NCBI RefSeq assembly: GCF_018130065.1
Contig: NZ_JAFCME010000016.1
Coordinates: 62,001 to 126,000, forward strand
DNA: 64,000 nt
DNA from: Bradyrhizobium sp. AUGA SZCCT0158
Lineage (GTDB): Bacteria > Pseudomonadota > Alphaproteobacteria > Rhizobiales > Xanthobacteraceae
Direction: 5' to 3'
Part shown: in pieces, positions 17,097 through 25,523 of the stretch
Numbering within the stretch: position 1 is the stretch's first letter
Layout of the letters: every line of letters starts with the position of its first letter
Translations under genes and position numbers: made by a program
Notes under the pieces: generated by a model
What the model was told of the DNA's origin: nothing
The model's input: the letters and a program-made list of their open reading frames with translations, nothing else
Databases searched by the model: none

Positions 17097-17908
17097 CAGG
17101 CAGCTCCCACGGAGGCCGCCGAGCCAAAATAAACCTCGCCCGCGGCGATCGGGAGGTGTTTGCCTTCTGCGGTCCGGACGATCAGGCAGCCGCTTTCATC
17201 TATCGTGTCGAACGTGCCTGCGATAGTCGCAGTTCCGGTCTGGATGGCGACCGGCTCGCCGAGGCCGGCAGCGCGCGCCAGCCACAGCCGGCGGATTTCG
17301 GCAAAGCCGCGACCATTGTCCCAGATGCCGCGGAACTCGACCCAGGCGTCCGACAGCACGGCGAACAGCTCCTCGGCGCCGACATGGACACCGAGCGCCG
17401 CCAGCGAGATGGCCGGCGTCGGCGTGCCCGTGGGGGCTGCGACCACATTGGTACCGATCCCGACCACGACAGCCAGCCGGTTGCCGGCGACAGCTTCGGC
17501 TTCGAGTGAAATACCGACCAGCTTCTGCTTCTCAACGAGCACGTCGTTCGGCCATTTCAGCTGGAATTTCAACGGGTCAGAGCCGGCCCTTCGCAGATTG
17601 GCTTCGATGCTCACCTGCTGCAGGGCGCTTGCAATCGCGAGCCCGGCGGCAAAGCCCAATGTCGCGGCGGTCGCGGGCGGGACGTCGATGACTTCGAGAA
17701 CGCTGCTGGCGAGGTTGCCGCGCGGCGCGATCCAGGCGCGCTGGCGCCGTCCCTTTCCGGCCGTCTGTTCCGTGGTGGCAAACCACATCGAGCCGCGCTC
17801 GCCCTCGCGGGCGTGCGCCATGGCCTCGGTATTGGTCGAACCGACCTGGTCAAAGGCGGCGAGACGGTAACCCGCCGATATAGCCCGGGGACCGAGCGCG
17901 AAGGTCAT
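17096..17908 (-). CDS. birA: Biotin--[acetyl-CoA-carboxylase] ligase
   Basis: The start at 17908 gives a 270-residue protein (MTFALGPRAIS). An upstream frame extension runs through a repeat palindrome and is not used. The ligase signature is complete: VGSTNTEAM, then GKGRRQRAWIAPRGNL (biotinyl-AMP loop), KWPNDVLV and GIGTNV. No N-terminal helix-turn-helix is present, so it is the enzyme-only form without repressor function. It follows nuoN, as in many alphaproteobacteria, and overlaps rnj directly. The type III pantothenate kinase gene often found between them elsewhere is absent. Confidence 0.9.
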   Translation of the reverse strand: MTFALGPRAISAGYRLAAFDQVGSTNTEAMAHAREGERGSMWFATTEQTAGKGRRQRAWIAPRGNLASSVLEVIDVPPATAATLGFAAGLAIASALQQVSIEANLRRAGSDPLKFQLKWPNDVLVEKQKLVGISLEAEAVAGNRLAVVVGIGTNVVAAPTGTPTPAISLAALGVHVGAEELFAVLSDAWVEFRGIWDNGRGFAEIRRLWLARAAGLGEPVAIQTGTATIAGTFDTIDESGCLIVRTAEGKHLPIAAGEVYFGSAASVGAA

Positions 17909-17920
17909 TTCAAATTTCTG

Positions 17921-17967
17921 CGCATGATCTTCTCCGAAAACCGGTTTCCACTTTTCGGGATCATGCG
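17921..17967. repeat. Palindromic repeat between nuoN and birA
   Basis: CGCATGATC (17921-17929) and GATCATGCG (17959-17967) are exact inverted arms around CTCCGAAAACCGGTTTCC. This is a palindrome I recognise as frequent between genes in Bradyrhizobium and Rhodopseudomonas. It could form a transcript hairpin at the end of the nuo message. Confidence 0.75.
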
Positions 17968-17969
17968 CG

Positions 17970-19409
17970 CTAAAACAGCGACTTCGCCGCGGCCGCGGCG
18001 ACGCTGACCAGCAGCCCCGGATAGACGAAGAAGAAGATGGTGAAGACGCCGGTGATCGCCAGCACCGCACGCAATTCGGTGCGCATCGGATCGAGCTGGC
18101 CCTCCGGCTCGTCGAAATACATCACCTTGATGATGCTGAGATAGTAGAACGCGCCCACGACGCTGGCGAGCACGCCGACCACAGCGAGCGTGAACAGGCC
18201 TGCCTTGATCGCGGCAACGAACACGTACCATTTGGCGAAGAAGCCCGCGAGCGGCGGAATGCCAGCCAGCGAGAACAGCAGCATCGCAAAGACGAAGGCG
18301 AGCAGCGGATTGGTGCGCGACAGGCCGGCAAAGTCGCTGATCTGCTCCATCGGCTGGCCGTTGCGCTTCATGGTCAGGATGACCGAGAAGGTGCCGAGCG
18401 TCATCGCGACATAGATCGCGATATAGACCAGCACGCCCTGCGCGCCCTCGACGGTGCCGGACGCGAGCCCGACCAGCGCAAAACCCATGTGGCCGATCGA
18501 GGAATAGGCCATCAGGCGCTTGATGTTCTTCTGCCCGATGGCGGCGAACGAGCCCAGCACCATCGAGGCGATCGCCACGAACACGATGATCTGCTGCCAC
18601 TGCGAGACGATGCCCGGGAATGCCGTCAGCGCCACCCGCGTAAACACCGCCAAGGCCGCGACCTTCGGCGCGGAGGCAAAGAACGCGGTTACCGGCGTCG
18701 GCGCGCCCTCGTAGACGTCGGGCGTCCACATGTGGAACGGCACGGCCGAGACTTTGAAGCAGAGGCCAGCGAGCAGGAACACCAGGCCGAACACGAGCCC
18801 GATATTGCCGGTCTTCGCAGCCGCCGCGATGCCGGCGAAGCTGACGGTGCCGGTAAAGCCGTAGATCAGCGAGGCGCCGTACAGCAGCATGCCCGAAGAC
18901 AGCGCGCCGAGCACAAAATACTTCAGGCCGGCTTCGGTGGACTTGGCGTTGTCGCGATTGCTGGCGGCGACCACGTAGAGCGCCAGCGACATCAATTCCA
19001 GCCCGAGATAGAGCATGATCAGGTCGCCGGCCGAGATCAGCACCATCATGCCGAGGCTCGAGAGCAGCACCAGGATCGAAAATTCAAAGGTCCGCCGCGA
19101 CGGGTCGGAGAGGAATTCGGCCGACAGGATCAGGGTTGCGCCCGAGCCGATCAGCGCCAGAATCTTCAGGAACCGCGCGAAGTCGTCGACAATGAAGCTG
19201 CCGCCGAAGGTCGTGAGCTTGCCGGCCGGCAACATCAGCTCCAGCGCGCCGGTCACCACCAGCAGGCATATCGCAAGGGTGGTGACGAGCCGGGTCGTCC
19301 CCTCGCCGCCACGATAGGCGCCGAGCATCAGCAGCGCCATGGCACCCGCGGCCAGCACCAGCTCCGGCAACACCGGCAGCAACTGATAACCTGCACTCTG
19401 GAAGCTCAT
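17970..19409 (-). CDS. nuoN: NADH-quinone oxidoreductase subunit N
   Basis: The 479-residue protein has about fourteen hydrophobic helices and the antiporter-like signature segments KYFVLGALSSGMLLYG and KVSAVPFHMWTPDVYEGAPTP. NuoN is one of three proton-pumping antiporter-like subunits of complex I in the inner membrane. It is the last nuo gene, starting 10 bases after the nuoM stop. Confidence 0.95.
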   Translation of the reverse strand: MSFQSAGYQLLPVLPELVLAAGAMALLMLGAYRGGEGTTRLVTTLAICLLVVTGALELMLPAGKLTTFGGSFIVDDFARFLKILALIGSGATLILSAEFLSDPSRRTFEFSILVLLSSLGMMVLISAGDLIMLYLGLELMSLALYVVAASNRDNAKSTEAGLKYFVLGALSSGMLLYGASLIYGFTGTVSFAGIAAAAKTGNIGLVFGLVFLLAGLCFKVSAVPFHMWTPDVYEGAPTPVTAFFASAPKVAALAVFTRVALTAFPGIVSQWQQIIVFVAIASMVLGSFAAIGQKNIKRLMAYSSIGHMGFALVGLASGTVEGAQGVLVYIAIYVAMTLGTFSVILTMKRNGQPMEQISDFAGLSRTNPLLAFVFAMLLFSLAGIPPLAGFFAKWYVFVAAIKAGLFTLAVVGVLASVVGAFYYLSIIKVMYFDEPEGQLDPMRTELRAVLAITGVFTIFFFVYPGLLVSVAAAAAKSLF

Positions 19410-19419
19410 GGTGGCGGCC

Positions 19420-20928
19420 TTAATTGATCAACGCGGCTGCCTTCACGGCAGTCACGGCGGTGTTGTAATTGTTGACGAGTTGCTGAACCGAGGCCGCCGA
19501 CATGTCGAGCACCGGTTTCGGATAGACGCCGAACAGGATGGTGAGGAACACCAGCGGGAACAGCATCAGGCCTTCGCGGAACGTGAGGTCCTTGATGCTC
19601 GCGAGCGCTGGTTTTGTGAGTGTGCCGAACACCACCTTGCGATAGAGCCAGAGCGCGTAGCCCGCCGACAGGATCACGCCGAGCGTGGCAAAGGTCGCGG
19701 TCGGGATCGAGACCTTGAAGGTGCCGAGCAGCGTCATGAATTCGCCTACGAAGCCGCTGGTGCCGGGCAACCCGACATTAGCCATGGTGAAGACCATGAA
19801 CACCAGCGCGTAGAGCGGCATCCGGTTCACCAGCCCCCCGTAGGCGGCGATTTCGCGGGTATGCATGCGGTCGTAGACGATGCCGACGCACAGGAACAGC
19901 GCGCCGGAGACGATGCCGTGCGAGATCATCTGGAACACGCCGCCGGCCACGCCCTGCGTGGTACCGGCGAAGATGCCCATGGTGACGAAGCCCATATGCG
20001 CCACCGACGAATAGGCGATCAGCTTCTTGATGTCTTCCTGCATCAAGGCCACCAGTGAGGTGTAGATGATCGCGATCGCCGACAGCGTGAAGATGATCCA
20101 GGCGAAATCATGCGACGCCAGCGGGAACATCGGCAGCGAGAAGCGCAGGAAGCCGTAGCCACCCATCTTCAACAGGATCGCAGCCAGGATCACCGAGCCC
20201 GCGGTCGGCGCCTCGACGTGCGCGTCCGGCAACCAGGTGTGCACCGGCCACATCGGCATCTTGACCGCGAACGATGCAAAGAACGCCAGCCACGCCCACG
20301 TCTGCAGACTGCGCGGCACCGCGGTGTTCATCAGCGTCGGGATGTCCGTCGTGCCGGCGTTCCAGTACAGCGCCATGATGGCGAGCAGCATCAAGACCGA
20401 GCCGAGCAGCGTGTAGAGGAAGAACTTGAAGGACGCGTAGACCCGGCGCGGGCCGCCCCAGACGCCGATGATCAGGAACATCGGAATCAGGCCACCCTCG
20501 AAGAACAGGTAGAACAGCACGAGGTCGAGCGCCGAGAAGGTGCCGATCATCAGCGTTTCCAGCAGCAGGAACGCCATCATGTATTCGCGCACCCGCATCG
20601 TCACCGATTTCCAGCTCGCGATGATGCAGAGCGGCATCAAGGCGGTGGTCAGGATCACGAACGGCAGTGAAATGCCGTCGACACCCATGTGGTAGGTGAT
20701 GCCGCTCGCCAGCCACGACGCCTTTTCGATGAACTGGAAGTCCGGATTGGTCGCATCGAAGCGCCAGACCAGGATCAGCGAGACTGCAAAGGTGACCAGC
20801 GTGGTCCACAGCGCGATCCAGCGCGAGTTGCTTCTCGCCGCCTCGTCGTCGCCGCGGCTGATGTAGATCACCAGCGCGCCGAACAGCGGCAGGAAGGTGA
20901 CGACCGAGAGGATGGGCCAGGTTGTCAT
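19420..20928 (-). CDS. nuoM: NADH-quinone oxidoreductase subunit M
   Basis: The start at 20928 (MTTWPILSVV) overlaps the nuoL stop as TGATG and gives 502 residues, the normal length. Landmarks are FFEGGLIPMFLIIGVWGG and VKMPMWPVHTWLPDAHVEAPT, with the conserved lysine and histidine residues of the antiporter channel. It is a proton-pumping membrane subunit of complex I. Confidence 0.95.
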   Translation of the reverse strand: MTTWPILSVVTFLPLFGALVIYISRGDDEAARSNSRWIALWTTLVTFAVSLILVWRFDATNPDFQFIEKASWLASGITYHMGVDGISLPFVILTTALMPLCIIASWKSVTMRVREYMMAFLLLETLMIGTFSALDLVLFYLFFEGGLIPMFLIIGVWGGPRRVYASFKFFLYTLLGSVLMLLAIMALYWNAGTTDIPTLMNTAVPRSLQTWAWLAFFASFAVKMPMWPVHTWLPDAHVEAPTAGSVILAAILLKMGGYGFLRFSLPMFPLASHDFAWIIFTLSAIAIIYTSLVALMQEDIKKLIAYSSVAHMGFVTMGIFAGTTQGVAGGVFQMISHGIVSGALFLCVGIVYDRMHTREIAAYGGLVNRMPLYALVFMVFTMANVGLPGTSGFVGEFMTLLGTFKVSIPTATFATLGVILSAGYALWLYRKVVFGTLTKPALASIKDLTFREGLMLFPLVFLTILFGVYPKPVLDMSAASVQQLVNNYNTAVTAVKAAALIN

Positions 20929-23009
20929 CACTGGCCTCCCAAGCCGAACATGAACCAGGTGATTAGTCCGGCAACCCCGATCAGCATCGCGAACGCGTAG
21001 TGATAGAGGTAGCCGGTTTGGATCTTCACGACGTTGCGGGTGACGTCGAGCACCCTTGCGGAAATGCCGTCGGGGCCGAAGCCGTCGATGACATAGCCAT
21101 CGCCCTTCTTCCACAGGAAGTGGCCGATCCACTTGGCCGGGCGAACGAAGATCAGGTCATAGAGCTCGTCGAAGTACCATTTGTTGAGCAGGAACTGGTA
21201 GAGCATCGGGTGCTGGCTGGCGAGTTCGACCGGCAGATAGGGCCGGCGAATATAGAAGACGTAGGAGATGTAGGCGCCCACCACCATCATCACGGTCGGC
21301 AGGTACGCGATCCACGCCGGGATGTGGTGCATTTCTTCGATGATGTTGGGGTGCATCTTCAGCGATTCACGGAAGAACTCGGCCACGCCATGGCCCGCGA
21401 ACAACTCCTTGAACGGGAAGCCGGCCAGGATCGAGCCGGCGGCGAGGACGCCGATCGGGACCAGCATCCACAGCGGCGCCTCGTGGGCGGCCTCATAATG
21501 CGCCTGGTCGTGCGGCTCGCCGTGGAAGGTCTTGAAGATCAGACGCCAGGAATAGAACGAAGTCAGGCCGGCTGCGACCACCGTCATCAGGAAGCCGTAC
21601 ATCGCGAACGGATTGTGCGAGACGTAGGCAGATTCGATGATCGCATCCTTGGAGAAATAGCCGGCGGTGAGCGGGAATCCGGTCAATGCCAGCGTACCTA
21701 TCACCATCACGATATAGGTGAAGGGAATCCGGTCCTTCAGCCCACCCATGTTGCGGATGTCCTGCTCGTGATGCATCGCGTAGATCACCGAGCCTGAGCC
21801 TAAGAACAGCAGCGCCTTGAAGAAGGCGTGCGTGAACAGATGGAAGATGCCGACCGAGTAGGCCCCTGCCCCCATCGCCACGAACATGTAGCCGAGCTGC
21901 GAACAGGTCGAGTAAGCGACGATGCGCTTGATGTCGTTCTGCACGAGGCCGATCGTCGCCGCAAAGAAGGCGGTGGTGGCGCCGAAGAACATCACCACGG
22001 CCTGCGCATTCGGCGCCAGCTCGAACAGCGGCGACAGGCGCGCCACCATGAACACGCCGGCGGTGACCATGGTCGCGGCATGGATCAGCGCCGAGACCGG
22101 CGTCGGGCCTTCCATGGCGTCCGGCAACCAGGTGTGCAGCAGGAACTGGGCGGATTTGCCCATCGCGCCCATGAACAGCAAGAGACACGTCAGCGTCAGC
22201 GCGTCGGCCTGCCAGCCGAACACGTCGATGGTCTTGCCGGCGAGCCCCGGCGCGCCCGCGAAGATGGTTTCGAAATCGGTGGACTTGAGCAGCATGAACA
22301 CGGCGAAGATGCCGAGCGCAAAACCGAAATCGCCGACGCGGTTGACCACGAAGGCCTTGATCGCCGCCGCATTGGCCGACGGCTTCTGGTACCAGAAGCC
22401 GATCAGCAGATAGCTGGCGAGACCAACGCCTTCCCAGCCGAAGAACATCTGCACCAGATTGTCCGAGGTCACCAGCATCAGCATCGCGAAGGTGAACAGC
22501 GACAGATAGGCAAAGAAGCGCGGCCGGTGCGGATCCTCGTCCATGTAGCCGATGGAATAGAGGTGCACGAGCGCCGAGACGGTGTTGACCACGACCAGCA
22601 TGACCGCGGTCAGCGTATCGACGCGCAGCGACCACGCGACCTGCAGATCGCCGGAATTGATCCAGGGGAACAAGGCAATGCGGGCGTCATGGTGCATGAA
22701 GCCGACATCGACCAGCGTGACCCAGGACAGGCCGGCCGAAATCATCAGCAGGCCGGTCGTGATCAGTTCGGCCGCGCGCGAGCCGGCGGCCGGCGGTTCC
22801 GCCACGTGGTGGTCGTCATGGCCGTGGTCATCGTGGCCATGGTCGTCATGGGCGGCTGACGCATGCGCGTGCGCGTCGTGCCCATGATGCCCGTCATCAT
22901 GATGCTCGACCGTATCCCCGCTCGGGTTGCGCGCATGCGCCCCGCACAGCGCGATCAGGCCGGCCAGAATGGCGCCCAGCAGCGGCAGAAAGACGATTGC
23001 CTGAATCAT
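20928..23009 (-). CDS. nuoL: NADH-quinone oxidoreductase subunit L, with a His-rich loop
   Basis: The 693-residue protein is the largest antiporter-like subunit. It has the core motif GKSAQFLLHTWLPDAMEGPTP and a long C-terminal amphipathic arm. An unusual feature lies between the first two helices: residues 36-68 are dominated by His and Asp (HHDDGHHGHDAHAHA, then a repeated GHDDH unit). This loop faces one side of the membrane and could bind metal, but function is not known. The rest is standard for complex I. Confidence 0.95.
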   Translation of the reverse strand: MIQAIVFLPLLGAILAGLIALCGAHARNPSGDTVEHHDDGHHGHDAHAHASAAHDDHGHDDHGHDDHHVAEPPAAGSRAAELITTGLLMISAGLSWVTLVDVGFMHHDARIALFPWINSGDLQVAWSLRVDTLTAVMLVVVNTVSALVHLYSIGYMDEDPHRPRFFAYLSLFTFAMLMLVTSDNLVQMFFGWEGVGLASYLLIGFWYQKPSANAAAIKAFVVNRVGDFGFALGIFAVFMLLKSTDFETIFAGAPGLAGKTIDVFGWQADALTLTCLLLFMGAMGKSAQFLLHTWLPDAMEGPTPVSALIHAATMVTAGVFMVARLSPLFELAPNAQAVVMFFGATTAFFAATIGLVQNDIKRIVAYSTCSQLGYMFVAMGAGAYSVGIFHLFTHAFFKALLFLGSGSVIYAMHHEQDIRNMGGLKDRIPFTYIVMVIGTLALTGFPLTAGYFSKDAIIESAYVSHNPFAMYGFLMTVVAAGLTSFYSWRLIFKTFHGEPHDQAHYEAAHEAPLWMLVPIGVLAAGSILAGFPFKELFAGHGVAEFFRESLKMHPNIIEEMHHIPAWIAYLPTVMMVVGAYISYVFYIRRPYLPVELASQHPMLYQFLLNKWYFDELYDLIFVRPAKWIGHFLWKKGDGYVIDGFGPDGISARVLDVTRNVVKIQTGYLYHYAFAMLIGVAGLITWFMFGLGGQ

Positions 23010-23017
23010 AGCTGCGC

Positions 23018-23326
23018 CTAGCCCTTCATCAAATTAACGTCTTCAACCGCAATCGAACCGCGGTTGCGGAAATACACCACCAGCACCGCAAGACCGATCG
23101 CGGCCTCGGCTGCGGCGACCGTCAGCACCAGCAGCGCAAACACCTGGCCGACGATGTCGCCGAGGAAGGTCGAGAACGCCACCAAATTGATGTTGACCGA
23201 AAGCAGGATCAGCTCGATCGACATCAGGATGACGATGATGTTCTTGCGGTTGAGGAAGATGCCGAGGATCCCAAGCGTGAACAGGATGGCGCCGACCGAG
23301 AGGTAGTGTCCGAGCCCGATCGTCAT
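23018..23326 (-). CDS. nuoK: NADH-quinone oxidoreductase subunit K
   Basis: The start at 23326 (MTIGLGHYLSV) gives the standard 102 residues with three transmembrane helices, including the conserved membrane glutamates in SIELILLSVN and AAAEAAIGLAVLV. Its ATG overlaps the nuoJ stop by four bases (ATGA). Confidence 0.95.
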   Translation of the reverse strand: MTIGLGHYLSVGAILFTLGILGIFLNRKNIIVILMSIELILLSVNINLVAFSTFLGDIVGQVFALLVLTVAAAEAAIGLAVLVVYFRNRGSIAVEDVNLMKG

Positions 23327-23961
23327 TTCACCCACTCCGCCGCGTCCGCGTCCTGCAGGCCCTGCCCCGCGGCCACCTTGCGCACGCTCATCGCGAGCTC
23401 CGGTGTCCGCGCGTTCTGCACGTTGATGTCCTGCCGCTTGACGCTGACCTTGTGGCGCAGCGTCAGCACGATGGCGCCGATCATGGCGACCAGCAGCACC
23501 ATGCCGGCGAGCTGGAAGTAATGGATGTACTTCGTATAGAGCACGAGGCCGAGCGCCTCGGTGTTGCTGATATTGGCCGGGATCGCCGCCGTGATGTTCT
23601 TGGTCACGGACGGATTGATCGCCCAGCCGCCGACGACAAGCAGCAGCTCGAACACGAAGATGCCGCCGATCACGAGCCCGATCGGCAGATATTGCATGAA
23701 GCCTTCGCGCAGTTCGACGAAGTCGACGTCGAGCATCATGATCACGAACAGGAACAGCACCGCGACCGCGCCGACATAGACCACGATCAGCATCATGCCG
23801 AGGAATTCGGCGCCCATCAGGATGAACAGGCCCGAGGCGTTGACGAAGGCCAGGATCAGATACAGCACGGAGTGGACGGGATTGCGCGAGACAATCACCA
23901 TCACCGCCGACGCCACGCAGATGCCGGCAAACAGATAAAAGAACAGCGCGGGAAGGATCAT
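23323..23961 (-). CDS. nuoJ: NADH-quinone oxidoreductase subunit J
   Basis: The 212-residue membrane protein has five helices. It includes the flexible third-helix segment LMGAEFLGMMLIVVYVGAVAVLFLFV that links quinone chemistry to pumping. It lies nine bases after nuoI and overlaps nuoK. Confidence 0.93.
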   Translation of the reverse strand: MILPALFFYLFAGICVASAVMVIVSRNPVHSVLYLILAFVNASGLFILMGAEFLGMMLIVVYVGAVAVLFLFVIMMLDVDFVELREGFMQYLPIGLVIGGIFVFELLLVVGGWAINPSVTKNITAAIPANISNTEALGLVLYTKYIHYFQLAGMVLLVAMIGAIVLTLRHKVSVKRQDINVQNARTPELAMSVRKVAAGQGLQDADAAEWVK

Positions 23962-23970
23962 GCCCTCACC

Positions 23971-24465
23971 TCACCGGTACGGCGCGTCGAGTTCGATCGA
24001 TTTTGCAATCTCACGCTCCCAACGGTCGCCATTGGCGAGCAATTTCGCCTTGTCATAATACAGTTCCTCGCGGGTCTCGGTCGCGAATTCGAAATTCGGT
24101 CCCTCGACGATGGCATCGACCGGGCAGGCTTCCTGGCACAGGCCGCAATAGATGCATTTCACCATGTCGATGTCGTAGCGCACGGTGCGGCGGGTGCCGT
24201 CGTTGCGGCGCGGGCCGGCCTCGATGGTGATGGCCTGCGCCGGGCAGATCGCCTCGCACAGCTTGCAGGCGATGCAGCGCTCCTCGCCGTTGGGATAGCG
24301 GCGCAGCGCATGCTCGCCGCGGAAGCGCGGCGAGATCGGGCCCTTCTCGAACGGATAGTTCAGCGTCGGCTTCGGCTTGAAGAAGTAGCGCATGGCGAGG
24401 AAGAACGCCGATACGAACTCGGTCAGGAGAAGCGAGCGGGCTGTTGCGTTGATATTGACACTCAT
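23971..24465 (-). CDS. nuoI: NADH-quinone oxidoreductase subunit I
   Basis: Starting at 24465 (MSVNINATARS), the 164-residue protein contains two ferredoxin-type motifs, CIACKLCEAICP and CIYCGLCQEACP, which hold the [4Fe-4S] clusters N6a and N6b of the peripheral arm. The upstream candidate start adds seven residues and overlaps nuoH, which is less usual. Confidence 0.95.
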   Translation of the reverse strand: MSVNINATARSLLLTEFVSAFFLAMRYFFKPKPTLNYPFEKGPISPRFRGEHALRRYPNGEERCIACKLCEAICPAQAITIEAGPRRNDGTRRTVRYDIDMVKCIYCGLCQEACPVDAIVEGPNFEFATETREELYYDKAKLLANGDRWEREIAKSIELDAPYR

Positions 24466-24472
24466 AGCGACC

Positions 24473-25513
24473 TCATTTCGGCGCAAGCCCTGCGAATTGC
24501 AGGACCCCGGCGACGATCACCACCATCGCCAGCGACAGCGGCAGGAACACCTTCCAGCCGAGCCGCATCAGTTGATCGTAGCGGTAGCGCGGCACGATCG
24601 CCTTCGCCATCGCGAACATGAAGAACATGAAGAACACTTTCAGCGCGAACCAGATGATCCCGGGCACCCAGGTGAACGGTGCGTAGGGCACCGGCGGCAG
24701 CCAGCCGCCCAGGAACAGGATCGTCGCCAGCGCGCACATCGTGGTGATCGCGACGTATTCGCCGAGCATGAACAGCAAATACGGTGTCGAGCCGTACTCG
24801 GTCATGAAGCCCGCGACCAGCTCCGACTCGGCTTCGACGAGGTCGAACGGCGGCCGGTTGGTTTCGGCCAGCGCCGAGACGTAGAAGATCACGAACATCG
24901 GAAACAGCGGCAGCCAGTACCAGCCGAGCAGCCCGAACCTGGTGTTCTGCGCCTGCACCACGTCGGTCAGGTTCAGCGAGCCGACGCACAACAGCACCGT
25001 GATGATGACGAAGCCGATCGAGACTTCGTAGGACACCATCTGCGCCGCCGAACGCAGCGCGGCGAGGAACGGGTATTTCGAGTTCGACGACCAGCCGGCC
25101 ATGATGATGCCGTAGATCGACAGCGACGAGATCGCAAAGATGTAGAGCACGCCGACATTGATGTCTGATATCACCCAGCCGAAATCCATCGGGATCACGG
25201 CCCAGGCCGCCAGCGCCAGCACGCAGCTGACCAGCGGCGCCAGCAGGAACACGCCCTTGTTGGAGCCGGAGGGAATAACCGGCTCCTTCAGCACGAACTT
25301 CAAAAGATCGGCGAAGGATTGCAGCAGGCCCCACGGGCCGACGACGTTGGGACCACGGCGGATCTGCACCGCCGCCCAGATCTTGCGGTCGGCAAGCAGG
25401 ATGTAGGCGATCGCGATCAGCAGCACGACCAGCAGCAGCAGGCTCTGCGCGACCATGATGATCAGCGGCCAGAGGAAACCGGTCCAGAACGAGCTTGCGA
25501 AGAATTCAGCCAT
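24473..25513 (-). CDS. nuoH: NADH-quinone oxidoreductase subunit H
   Basis: The 346-residue membrane protein carries ADRKIWAAVQIRRGPNVVG and ETNRPPFDLVEAESELVAGF, the two loops that form the quinone chamber entrance where the membrane arm meets NuoB and NuoD. Confidence 0.95.
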   Translation of the reverse strand: MAEFFASSFWTGFLWPLIIMVAQSLLLLVVLLIAIAYILLADRKIWAAVQIRRGPNVVGPWGLLQSFADLLKFVLKEPVIPSGSNKGVFLLAPLVSCVLALAAWAVIPMDFGWVISDINVGVLYIFAISSLSIYGIIMAGWSSNSKYPFLAALRSAAQMVSYEVSIGFVIITVLLCVGSLNLTDVVQAQNTRFGLLGWYWLPLFPMFVIFYVSALAETNRPPFDLVEAESELVAGFMTEYGSTPYLLFMLGEYVAITTMCALATILFLGGWLPPVPYAPFTWVPGIIWFALKVFFMFFMFAMAKAIVPRYRYDQLMRLGWKVFLPLSLAMVVIVAGVLQFAGLAPK

Positions 25514-25523
25514 CAGGTCACGC

